A DNA stretch of 11,185 nt from Solobacterium sp. (GTDB taxonomy: Bacteria > Bacillota_I > Bacilli_A > Erysipelotrichales > Erysipelotrichaceae). Numbering within the stretch: position 1 is the stretch's first letter; every line of letters begins with the position of its first letter. The stretch is taken from positions 1 through 11,185 of the forward strand of contig JAFOLE010000057.1 in the NCBI GenBank assembly GCA_017419465.1, read 5' to 3'. Positions 1 through 5,870 of this stretch are shown here, piece by piece. The notes beneath the pieces are model-generated. The model ran no database searches and had not been told where the DNA came from. It saw nothing but the letters and a program-made list of their open reading frames with translations. The translations under genes were made by a program, and so were the position numbers.

Positions 1-98
1 GTGTAGATCGGTTCATCCTTCTGGGTCTGACAGGATACGATCAGGCCGCCTTTCAGGCTGTCGAGCAATGCTTTCTTTTTCGGATCATTCGTAATCAT
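1..98 (-). CDS. nanE: N-acylglucosamine-6-phosphate 2-epimerase, NanE-like (partial, N-terminus only)
   Basis: Only the first 32 codons are present; the gene runs off the left edge. The visible peptide contains LLDSLKGGLIVSCQTQKDEP (residues 11-30), which resembles the conserved first strand and substrate loop of NanE, the TIM-barrel enzyme interconverting N-acetylmannosamine-6-phosphate and N-acetylglucosamine-6-phosphate. The start ATG overlaps the TGA of the preceding DeoR-type gene (ATGA), and a GGAGGA ribosome site lies about nine bases upstream inside that gene, so translation is probably coupled. NanE normally belongs to sialic acid or aminosugar operons; here it is the fourth gene of a glycyl radical enzyme operon, which is unusual. 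The catalytic residues lie outside the window, so a paralogue acting on another sugar phosphate is possible. Confidence 0.8.
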   Translation of the reverse strand, partial: MITNDPKKKALLDSLKGGLIVSCQTQKDEPIY

Positions 99-865
99 CG
101 TTTCTTCTCCTCCACTGTGATGAAATTCTTCGGAAACTTCTGTTTTCCGTTACTGTTGATATAAACTGCATCAAATGCAGTTACGGACGCATAGGTACAG
201 GGCGCCGCCTGCGAAAGCTTGGTGCTGTCCGCAAGCAGGACGGTTTTTGCGCTTCGCTTCATGGCCTGTTTCTTCATGGACGCAAGACCGAAGTCGGCGA
301 CCATGACCTCTCCCTGTTTCAGATCGATCGCACTGGCACTCATGAAGGCAAGATCGAACCGGTAATTCTCCAGCATCTGCACTGCATACTCGCCCATCAT
401 CATGTCGTACTTGGCGTCATACTGCCCGCCGGTCAGATACACCCGGCATGCCATGTCATCGCTGATCTGCCGCAAGAGATATACCGACGCCGTAACGATC
501 GTGATATCCAGATCCCGAAGATACGGAATCAAAGATGCGGTTGTGGAACCGGAATCCACGAAGATGCACATGCCTGAGCGGACAAGCTGTGCCGCCGCTT
601 CCGCAATCATCGCTTTCTGATCGGCATTGACATGTTCTCTGAGCAGCACCGCCGGTTCTTTCTTCCGGCTCAGCATCTCCCGCACTTCCGGAAGCGCTGC
701 ACCGCCGTGTTCCCGCACAAGCAGACCCGCTTCCTCGAGCGCAATCAGATCGCGCATGATGCTGGAGCGGGAGGCATTCAATTTGCCCATGAGATCTTTC
801 ACCGAGACAAATCCGTCGCTGCGGAGCTGTTCCATGATCAGCACATGCCGTTCCTTTTCAATCAT
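95..865 (-). CDS. DeoR/GlpR-family transcriptional regulator
   Basis: The 256-residue protein has the usual DeoR-family length and order. An N-terminal winged helix-turn-helix spans residues 4-57 (start MIEKERHVLIMEQL, recognition region ASRSSIMRDLIALEEAG), followed by a DeoRC sugar-phosphate-sensing domain with the phosphate-loop motif DSGSTT (104-109), TGGQYD (145-150) and the family end motif around KRSAKTVLLADSTKL (203-217). Family members usually repress sugar-phosphate catabolic genes and release DNA when a phosphorylated sugar binds, so its presence hints that the neighbouring glycyl radical enzyme works on or yields a sugar phosphate (inference). The start codon lies three bases after the activase stop, with GGAGGA formed by the last two activase codons as ribosome site. 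Being in the operon it probably controls, it is likely autoregulated through the 10-bp repeats at 4061-4100. Confidence 0.92.
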   Translation of the reverse strand: MIEKERHVLIMEQLRSDGFVSVKDLMGKLNASRSSIMRDLIALEEAGLLVREHGGAALPEVREMLSRKKEPAVLLREHVNADQKAMIAEAAAQLVRSGMCIFVDSGSTTASLIPYLRDLDITIVTASVYLLRQISDDMACRVYLTGGQYDAKYDMMMGEYAVQMLENYRFDLAFMSASAIDLKQGEVMVADFGLASMKKQAMKRSAKTVLLADSTKLSQAAPCTYASVTAFDAVYINSNGKQKFPKNFITVEEKKR

Positions 866-868
866 TTC

Positions 869-1744
869 TCATCCTCCGATCGACACAACATCATCTTCAT
901 ATGATTTCAGAACTTCCGGCTTCATTCCCGGCTCGTCCTCGTACCGGTACTCCTTCTGAAGCTGGTGCCATTTGGTTTTTCCAAGACTGTGATACGGCAG
1001 TAGATTCACCGCCTTTACATGATATTCTTTTGCGAAGGCAATGATCTCCTTCAGCGCATTGTCGTTGAATCCCGGAATCACCGGGACCCGGACGATCACA
1101 TCCTGAGGACGCCGGTCACTCAGATAGGTGAAGTTCTGTTTTACCAGTTCCCAGGAAGCACCTGTGGTTTCCTGCAGGATCTTCGGATCGGTATGCTTGA
1201 TGTCAAACAGAAACAGATCAATATACGGCTCGCATGCCTTCAGATGTTCCGTCTCATACATGCCGGTCGTTTCCACTGCAGTATGCAGGCCCGCTGCCTT
1301 TGCCTGTTTCAGAAGTTCAATGATCGCTTCTTTCTGAAACAGCGGTTCCCCGCCGGAGAAGGTCACGCCTCCCCCGCTTTCTTCGTAATAATCCCGGTCA
1401 CGCAGAACCGTTTTGATGATCTCTTCTTCCTTCATCGCCGCTCCGTTGATCGACAGCGCTCCGGGAATGCAGTTCTGTACGCAGCGTCCGCATACCGTGC
1501 AGCGGCTGCGGTCCAGCTGATAGGTTCCGTTTTCAAATGATACCGCCTGATTCGGGCATACATGCATACAGGTCTGACAATGTTCACACAGCCGCTCCTG
1601 ATGCATGACCACCGGGTTTACCGTCCACGTCTCCGGATTGGCGCACCACGGACAGTGAAGCGGACATCCTTTGAGAAATACGGTGGTCCGGATGCCGGGG
1701 CCGTCATGAATTGCAAAACGTTCAATGTTCGATACATTAATCAT
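869..1744 (-). CDS. Glycyl radical enzyme activating enzyme (radical SAM)
   Basis: This 291-residue protein belongs to the PflA-like activases that use S-adenosylmethionine and a [4Fe-4S] cluster to abstract hydrogen from the glycine of a partner glycyl radical enzyme. The radical SAM motif is C27-x3-C31-x2-C34 (GCPLHCPWC), and the GGE motif is at 131-133 in GGGVTFSGGEP. An insert carries two ferredoxin-type clusters, C53/C56/C59/C63 and C82/C85/C88/C92. That insert is typical of activases for dehydratase, lyase and decarboxylase glycyl radical enzymes and is absent from the short activase of true pyruvate formate-lyase. The N-terminal FAIHDGPGIRTTVFLKGCPL pattern is classic. Its ATG overlaps the end of the upstream glycyl radical enzyme gene by eight bases, so the two are made together and the adjacent protein is the expected partner. 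No truncation is seen. Confidence 0.95.
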   Translation of the reverse strand: MINVSNIERFAIHDGPGIRTTVFLKGCPLHCPWCANPETWTVNPVVMHQERLCEHCQTCMHVCPNQAVSFENGTYQLDRSRCTVCGRCVQNCIPGALSINGAAMKEEEIIKTVLRDRDYYEESGGGVTFSGGEPLFQKEAIIELLKQAKAAGLHTAVETTGMYETEHLKACEPYIDLFLFDIKHTDPKILQETTGASWELVKQNFTYLSDRRPQDVIVRVPVIPGFNDNALKEIIAFAKEYHVKAVNLLPYHSLGKTKWHQLQKEYRYEDEPGMKPEVLKSYEDDVVSIGG

Positions 1745-4010
1745 AGAGTTCCCTGCTCAGCAGTTCTTCCTGTACATGTCTGTCCAGGTCTACGAATACC
1801 GCGCTGTAGCCCGCCACCCGTACAATCAGATCCCGGTGATTTTCCGGATGAACCATCGCATCTTCCAGTTCGCCCGGATCGACGCAGGTCACCATCAGCT
1901 GGCATCCGCCCTTCTTGAAGTAGGTCTTCCACATTGCCCGGACCTTGGCTTCATCTTCCTTCATCATCCGCGGCGTGAACTTCATGTTCTGCACACTGCC
2001 CGCATGGTATTTCGCATCAAACTTCGCGAGGGAATTCATGCAGGCAGTGGGGCCGTTCTTGGCGGCGCCGCCGACCGGATTGTTTGCCGGATTCATATAG
2101 ACGCCCTTCTTCCGGCCGTCAAGACTTGCGTCGGTCTGCAGACCCCAGTCCGTATTGGTCTGGTTGTTGGAGATCACGATCAGATAGTAGCCGAGCCCTG
2201 CGGCGATGCCGCGGTCCCGGATTCCCTTTGCGACATATTCATACAGGTCATTGGCAAGCGCATCGACGTCTTCGATGTCATTGCCGTATTTTCCCTGCGC
2301 CAGAAGATTCTTCTGAATCAATGCATATTCGCGGCCTTCAAAATTGGCAAGCGCCGCATCATTGAGCTGTTTCAGTGTATATTTCCTGTCTTCGAACACC
2401 AGTTTCCGGATCGCATAAAGCGCATCGGAGGTATTGATGTTTCCATAGGTTTCGTTCGTCCCGCCGAGAATCTCCACACCGCCGTCCAGCAGAGCCTTTC
2501 CTCTTCCGAGGCAGTCATCCATCAGGATCGAGGTGAACAGGAAGCTCACTTCCTGATTCATGATTTCATAGCTGTGCTTCTGCGCATCGATACTGAGGTC
2601 AAAGTAGTAGTCGAGCAGCGCCTTGTACTGATCGTAGAACTCGTCAAAGGTCTTAAAGCTGTCCAGCGGCTTTACTTCCACCGGTCCGGCTTTATACACG
2701 CCGTCCATCGGATCCTTTCCTTCATTCAGTGCCAGCTGCAGGAGCTTCAGCAGGTTGAGCAGCGTGTTCGGCGTGCCGACGCTCTTTCCCTGAATGACAA
2801 ATTCCGTACAGCCAAACGGAACATACTGCTCGGCAATTTCTCTTGGCAGACGCATGCCCCAGGCAACCGCATCCACATTGACATCATCGTTGTACAGCGT
2901 CGGATAGGTTGCGCCGGATGCCAGACATTCATATGCCATGTCGAGAATATCCTTCGGGGTCGTATGGTCAAAGCGCAGCGTGAACTGCGGCTCTACATAA
3001 CGCGTATTCCGACAGACTTCCAGACACAGCCGGGCAAACAGATCGCATGCCTCTGGGTCCGGTCTTCCCTGTCCGCCGACGATGATCCGTCCGTTGACGG
3101 TTGTCCGGCGGTTTTCAATCAGTGTCCAGAGGGAATGCACGATCCGATACGCTTCTTCCCATGTCAGTGTTCCATTGCCGAGATCCTGTTTCAGATACGG
3201 TCCAAGGACGATATCCAGCCGTCCGTAGTTGATACAGCCGGCACACAGGGCATACAGCCACATCAGCTGCAGTGCCTGCCGGAACGTTGCCGGTTTATGA
3301 TCGAGCAGATATTCAAGATCTGCCTTCATCTGAAGCAGTTCCTTCATCCGTGCCTCATCGGCATCTGCCATCGCCTGTTCGACCAGCTGAATCTGTTTCA
3401 GGATCACTTCCCGGAACAGTTCCACCGTACCGATGCACGCATCCGTAAAGTCATTCTGAGGAGCCCGTTTTACTTCTTCCATCAGACCGTTCATGCCAAG
3501 TTTCACCAGTTTCTGATAATCCAGCATCATCCCGCTGAGACGGGCGGTTGCCATGAACGGATATTTGCAGTCGATGAACCGCCCGGTTGTCGTATCGTTC
3601 AGTACATCCTGGCAATAGATGGATTTGACATCATGGTCCTGCCAGAAGTCATAGAGCGCCATGACTCTTGCCTTGTGTTCTTCATCTTCAAACTGTCCCG
3701 CAAATTTGCGGAGTTCATGAAATACACAGTAGTGGCTGACACCGCCGATGGAGGTGACAGAGCCAAAACCGATCGGCAGAAAATCCAGCCGGCCGGCAAT
3801 CAGATCCTGATGTTCAATACTGCGGAACAGTGTCGGAAACAGCACCCGCAGGCAGTTGAGCTCGCGGTGTGCCTTATCCAGGGATGCACTGTCCTGATAT
3901 GCCTTTGTATATGCCTCCATGAGGCAGAGCTGTTCTTCCGGTGTTTTTTCAGGCGCAAGCCGTTTGGATACATTGACGTTCTGCGCACCTTCAATATTGA
4001 TATGAGCCAT
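1737..4010 (-). CDS. Glycyl radical enzyme of the PFL-like/dehydratase-lyase superfamily, substrate unknown
   Basis: The 757-residue protein has the whole glycyl radical enzyme fold. The thiyl-radical Cys401 and general-base candidate Glu403 sit in FGCTEFVIQGKSVGTPN (399-415). The radical-carrying Gly734 lies in the C-terminal loop RVAGYSAVF (731-739), preceded by the DGR (631-633) and GPTACMNSLAKF (653-664) conserved segments. Cys-x-Glu points to an eliminase or lyase rather than true pyruvate formate-lyase, which has Cys-Cys. The family usually has Pro after the Glu (GCxEP); here it is Phe404, so this is not a standard diol dehydratase, choline lyase or hydroxyproline dehydratase by motif. 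It is rather short for the family. GAGG lies about seven bases before the ATG. It leads the operon GRE-activase-DeoR-NanE. A sugar-phosphate-type substrate is inferred from those partners only. Confidence 0.95.
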   Translation of the reverse strand: MAHINIEGAQNVNVSKRLAPEKTPEEQLCLMEAYTKAYQDSASLDKAHRELNCLRVLFPTLFRSIEHQDLIAGRLDFLPIGFGSVTSIGGVSHYCVFHELRKFAGQFEDEEHKARVMALYDFWQDHDVKSIYCQDVLNDTTTGRFIDCKYPFMATARLSGMMLDYQKLVKLGMNGLMEEVKRAPQNDFTDACIGTVELFREVILKQIQLVEQAMADADEARMKELLQMKADLEYLLDHKPATFRQALQLMWLYALCAGCINYGRLDIVLGPYLKQDLGNGTLTWEEAYRIVHSLWTLIENRRTTVNGRIIVGGQGRPDPEACDLFARLCLEVCRNTRYVEPQFTLRFDHTTPKDILDMAYECLASGATYPTLYNDDVNVDAVAWGMRLPREIAEQYVPFGCTEFVIQGKSVGTPNTLLNLLKLLQLALNEGKDPMDGVYKAGPVEVKPLDSFKTFDEFYDQYKALLDYYFDLSIDAQKHSYEIMNQEVSFLFTSILMDDCLGRGKALLDGGVEILGGTNETYGNINTSDALYAIRKLVFEDRKYTLKQLNDAALANFEGREYALIQKNLLAQGKYGNDIEDVDALANDLYEYVAKGIRDRGIAAGLGYYLIVISNNQTNTDWGLQTDASLDGRKKGVYMNPANNPVGGAAKNGPTACMNSLAKFDAKYHAGSVQNMKFTPRMMKEDEAKVRAMWKTYFKKGGCQLMVTCVDPGELEDAMVHPENHRDLIVRVAGYSAVFVDLDRHVQEELLSRELYD

Positions 4011-4033
4011 ACCCGTTCCTCACTTACAGTTTC

Positions 4034-4061
4034 AGCATATCCCTCCTGCGCAGATAGTCAA
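4034..4061 (-). promoter_or_regulatory. Putative sigma-A promoter of the glycyl radical enzyme operon
   Basis: Reading the minus strand, TTGACT (4061-4056, five of six consensus bases) is followed after 16 bases by TATGCT (4039-4034, four of six). The expected transcript would begin about 15-20 bases before the GAGG ribosome site. The promoter lies downstream of the terminator at 4105-4135 and directly abuts the 10-bp repeats, which end in its -35 element. The -10 is weak, consistent with a regulated promoter. Confidence 0.5.
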
Positions 4062-4100
4062 TCATTTTTATTCATATTTGTTCATTTTCGTTCACATTTG
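4061..4100 (+). repeat. Four tandem 10-bp repeats, candidate DeoR-type operator
   Basis: Four imperfect copies follow each other without gaps: ATCATTTTTA, TTCATATTTG, TTCATTTTCG and TTCACATTTG (consensus TTCATTTTYG). The period of 10 bp, close to one helical turn, places every copy on the same face of the DNA. The array lies just upstream of, and touches by one base, the putative -35 of the glycyl radical enzyme operon. Direct repeats are a common operator form for DeoR-family regulators, and one is encoded in this operon. That it is the binding site is inference. Confidence 0.6.
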
Positions 4101-4104
4101 AATT

Positions 4105-4135
4105 AAAAAACTCCGGTCCCAACACGGAACCGAAG
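4105..4135 (-). terminator. Rho-independent terminator after the TlpA-like gene
   Basis: On the minus strand a 10-bp stem (CTTCGGTTCC against GGGACCGGAG, with two G-U pairs) encloses a 5-base loop and is followed immediately by six T residues. It begins 24 bases after the thioredoxin stop codon and separates the redox operon from the glycyl radical enzyme operon. Confidence 0.88.
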
Positions 4136-4159
4136 CCATTACATATTTAACAATCCGGC

Positions 4160-4672
4160 TTACTGCACTGCCGCAAGCGCCTTTTCAATTGCGGCTTTAT
4201 AATTCTCCTTCGGCTGTGCACCGACGATCGCATCGCCGATCGTCTTTCCGTCGGAGCCCACAAAGTAGGTGATCGGTGTCGCCGGGCTGCTCAGAATTTT
4301 GGAGTCGCCCCAGTGAATCAGGTTCTTGTACGTAACGCCGGTGGTATTCACAATATCCATCGCATCCTTCATCAGATCCTTCTGGTCCAGTGATGTGATG
4401 TCATTTACAACACCGACGATTTCCACGCCCTGTGAAGCCATCTCCTTGTTCAGCTCTTCAAGATCCGGCATTTCATCCACGCAGCCGCTGCAGGTGGTTG
4501 CCCAGACATTGACCATGGTCACCTTGTTTGCGCCGAACAGTTCACTGCTTGAATAGGTGTTTCCGTTGAGATCCTGTGCGGCGTCAAACTTCACCTCCGT
4601 ACCGGCTTCGCTTCCGCATCCTCCAAGCATCAGCATCATCGCCGCGATCATTACCGTTAAGATTTTCTTCAT
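4160..4672 (-). CDS. TlpA/ResA-like thioredoxin-fold lipoprotein
   Basis: This 170-residue protein has a lipoprotein signal peptide: a basic MKK start, a hydrophobic core and the lipobox LGGC with the modified cysteine at 19. A thioredoxin fold follows, with the redox pair C61-S-G-C64 in VNVWATTCSGCVDEMPDLEE and the cis-proline at 133 (ATPITYF). The order and spacing match TlpA/ResA-type membrane-anchored thiol-disulfide oxidoreductases facing outward. It would reduce or isomerise disulfides or pass reducing equivalents outside the cytoplasm. Its ATG overlaps the stop of the polyferredoxin gene (ATGA) with AAGGAG seven bases upstream, so the two are co-translated. The natural electron source is probably that membrane protein and the target is unknown; the flavoprotein encoded upstream is a possibility (inference). 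It is the last gene before a strong terminator. Confidence 0.92.
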   Translation of the reverse strand: MKKILTVMIAAMMLMLGGCGSEAGTEVKFDAAQDLNGNTYSSSELFGANKVTMVNVWATTCSGCVDEMPDLEELNKEMASQGVEIVGVVNDITSLDQKDLMKDAMDIVNTTGVTYKNLIHWGDSKILSSPATPITYFVGSDGKTIGDAIVGAQPKENYKAAIEKALAAVQ

Positions 4673-5559
4673 GACAGTTCTCCTTTCAGTTCCCCCTTTT
4701 CAGGCTTTATTTCCTTAATGCCAAATGACAGCGCATGTTTCGGACATGCATTGATGCACTCGCCGCAGCGGATGCATTCCATACTGTTGGGACGAAGGCT
4801 TGGATTGACATTCATCCCGCACTTTGAAGCACAGATCCCGCAGTGCACACAGGCGTCCTCATCAAGACGCATCCTCACAAGGCTCGCGTTCTGGAACAGC
4901 GAGTAGAATGCGCCGAGCGGACAGATGTATTTGCAGAAGGGACGGTAGGTCGTCATTGATGCAATGATGCACAGAATCAGAATGAAGAATTTCCAGCGGA
5001 ACAGCCAGCCGAGCGACTGCCGCATGAGCGGATTGAGTAGCACCAGCGGTATGCCGCCTTCCAGTGTGCCGACCGGACAGACATATTTGCAGAAGAACGG
5101 ATATCCGGTATTCAGTTCACTCCGGAAGAAGAACGGAAGCAGGAACACGAATACCGACAGCATCACGTACTTCAGATACCGCAGGATATGATCTGCTTTC
5201 TCCGGCACTTTGATCTTCGGAACCGGGATTTTATACAGCAGTTCCTGGATCAGTCCGAAAAGGCACAGCCAGCCGCACACAAACCGTCCGGCCAGAAAGC
5301 CGATGGCGGAAAGGTAGCCGACGACATAGAACGAAAATTTCCGCTGCCGTCCGTCGAATACCGCCTGCATGGCGCCGATCGGACAGGCTCCGAGGGCACC
5401 CGGACAGGAATAACAGTTCATGCCCGGAACACAGAAGCGCTTCAGCGGTCCTGTGTAGATCGCCGGTCCGCCCGGCAGAAATCCCCTTACATATGCGTTC
5501 GAAAGAATCCCCCATCCGGCCTGGATGAAGGTGCGTTTGCGATTATGCTTCTCAGCCAA
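4669..5559 (-). CDS. NapH/CcoG-like membrane polyferredoxin (4Fe-4S binding protein)
   Basis: The protein has 296 residues. An N-terminal cysteine-rich segment (C43, C49, C52, C59) is followed by hydrophobic segments near 76-103, 127-146 and 188-204. Paired CxxxC motifs occur at C95/C99 (VCGWLC), C157/C161 (FCKYVCP) and C209/C213 (FCKYICPLGAFYSLF). Two classical ferredoxin clusters close the protein, C237/C240/C243/C247 and C262/C265/C268/C272. This layout matches the NapH/YccM/CcoG group that moves electrons at the cytoplasmic membrane. The only reasonable start is a TTG at 5559, overlapping the end of the upstream CXXC peptide gene by eight bases, with GGAG ten bases upstream; the next in-frame ATG is codon 47 and would remove the first conserved cysteine. 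It probably delivers electrons to the TlpA-like protein and perhaps to the flavoprotein. The precise partners are inferred. Confidence 0.9.
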   Translation of the reverse strand: MAEKHNRKRTFIQAGWGILSNAYVRGFLPGGPAIYTGPLKRFCVPGMNCYSCPGALGACPIGAMQAVFDGRQRKFSFYVVGYLSAIGFLAGRFVCGWLCLFGLIQELLYKIPVPKIKVPEKADHILRYLKYVMLSVFVFLLPFFFRSELNTGYPFFCKYVCPVGTLEGGIPLVLLNPLMRQSLGWLFRWKFFILILCIIASMTTYRPFCKYICPLGAFYSLFQNASLVRMRLDEDACVHCGICASKCGMNVNPSLRPNSMECIRCGECINACPKHALSFGIKEIKPEKGELKGELS

Positions 5560-5701
5560 GGCCGATACACTCCATACAGATATTGACTGCTTTCTTCAGG
5601 ACGATATCCGTCTCGCCGCGCACCGCACCGAACGCACAAAATGCGATAGCCGCCGCAAGCAGGAAATACGTCACCACAGTCGGAACACGCCGTTTGTTCA
5701 T
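5552..5701 (-). CDS. CD1871A-family CXXC-motif small membrane protein
   Basis: A 49-residue open frame starts with ATG at 5701 and ends with TGA at 5552-5554. It begins MNKRRVPTVV, has one hydrophobic segment (about residues 9-27, with C22) and ends NICMECIGLG, giving a C-terminal C42-x-x-C45 motif. This resembles the small CD1871A-type proteins that often sit directly before a 4Fe-4S membrane protein and a TlpA-like thioredoxin, which is the order here. A run of G residues (GGGGGGATGAG) upstream of the ATG serves as ribosome site. The basic N-terminus suggests an inside-start topology with the CXXC pair at or outside the membrane, as a possible redox or metal-handling partner. The function of the family is not established. 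A competing reading in another frame (5487-5708) lacks such features. Confidence 0.85.
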   Translation of the reverse strand: MNKRRVPTVVTYFLLAAAIAFCAFGAVRGETDIVLKKAVNICMECIGLG

Positions 5702-5753
5702 TTCTCATCCCCCCTTAACGGTTCCGCTGATATACCTGTTGTACAATGCTCTG

Positions 5754-5766
5754 ATAATGTCATTAT
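5754..5766. promoter_or_regulatory. Inverted repeat over the -10 of the redox operon
   Basis: ATAATG-T-CATTAT is a perfect 6-bp inverted repeat with one central base. It covers the -10 box (5762-5767) of the redox operon, a typical repressor position. The left side extends to TGATAAT, identical to a half-site of Fur/PerR/Zur-type boxes, but the right half and spacing deviate, so the cognate regulator cannot be named. Confidence 0.4.
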
Positions 5767-5792
5767 AGACCGATTCCATTGGGGTACGTCAT
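5762..5792 (-). promoter_or_regulatory. Putative promoter of the CXXC-polyferredoxin-TlpA operon
   Basis: The minus strand carries a perfect TATAAT (5767-5762). The best -35 candidate is ATGACG (5792-5787, four of six bases) at a long 19-base spacing, so the -35 is weak and an activator or relaxed spacing may be involved. The start codon lies about 60 bases downstream of the -10. The element is just past the terminator at 5803-5839, which gives the redox operon its own start. Confidence 0.55.
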
Positions 5793-5802
5793 AAAACTAT
5801 TT

Positions 5803-5839
5803 AAAAAAACAGGTGCCATGCATTATGCACAGCACCTGT
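5803..5839 (-). terminator. Rho-independent terminator after the flavoprotein gene
   Basis: On the minus strand ACAGGTGC pairs perfectly with GCACCTGT, with a further TGC/GCA pairing possible inside the loop, and seven T residues follow. It begins about 30 bases after the flavoprotein stop and insulates the redox operon from it. Confidence 0.92.
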
Positions 5840-5870
5840 CTGTTGAATTTAACTGTGAATCCGGGATCTG

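Noticed and set aside
4025..4039. A minigene MLKL-stop after AGGAGGG upstream of the glycyl radical enzyme start
   Set aside because: Its ATG lies inside the predicted -10 box, so it would not be transcribed from that promoter, and the AGGAGG spacing is too short.
1725..4106. A 793-codon open frame on the plus strand opposite the glycyl radical enzyme
   Set aside because: It lies fully antisense to a gene with clear catalytic motifs. Its sequence shows no recognisable domain and no ribosome site was noted; such frames arise from codon bias of the real gene.
5487..5708. A 73-codon minus-strand frame overlapping the small CXXC gene
   Set aside because: It overlaps both the CXXC gene and the polyferredoxin start in another frame; the 49-residue frame has a membrane segment, CXXC and family resemblance.
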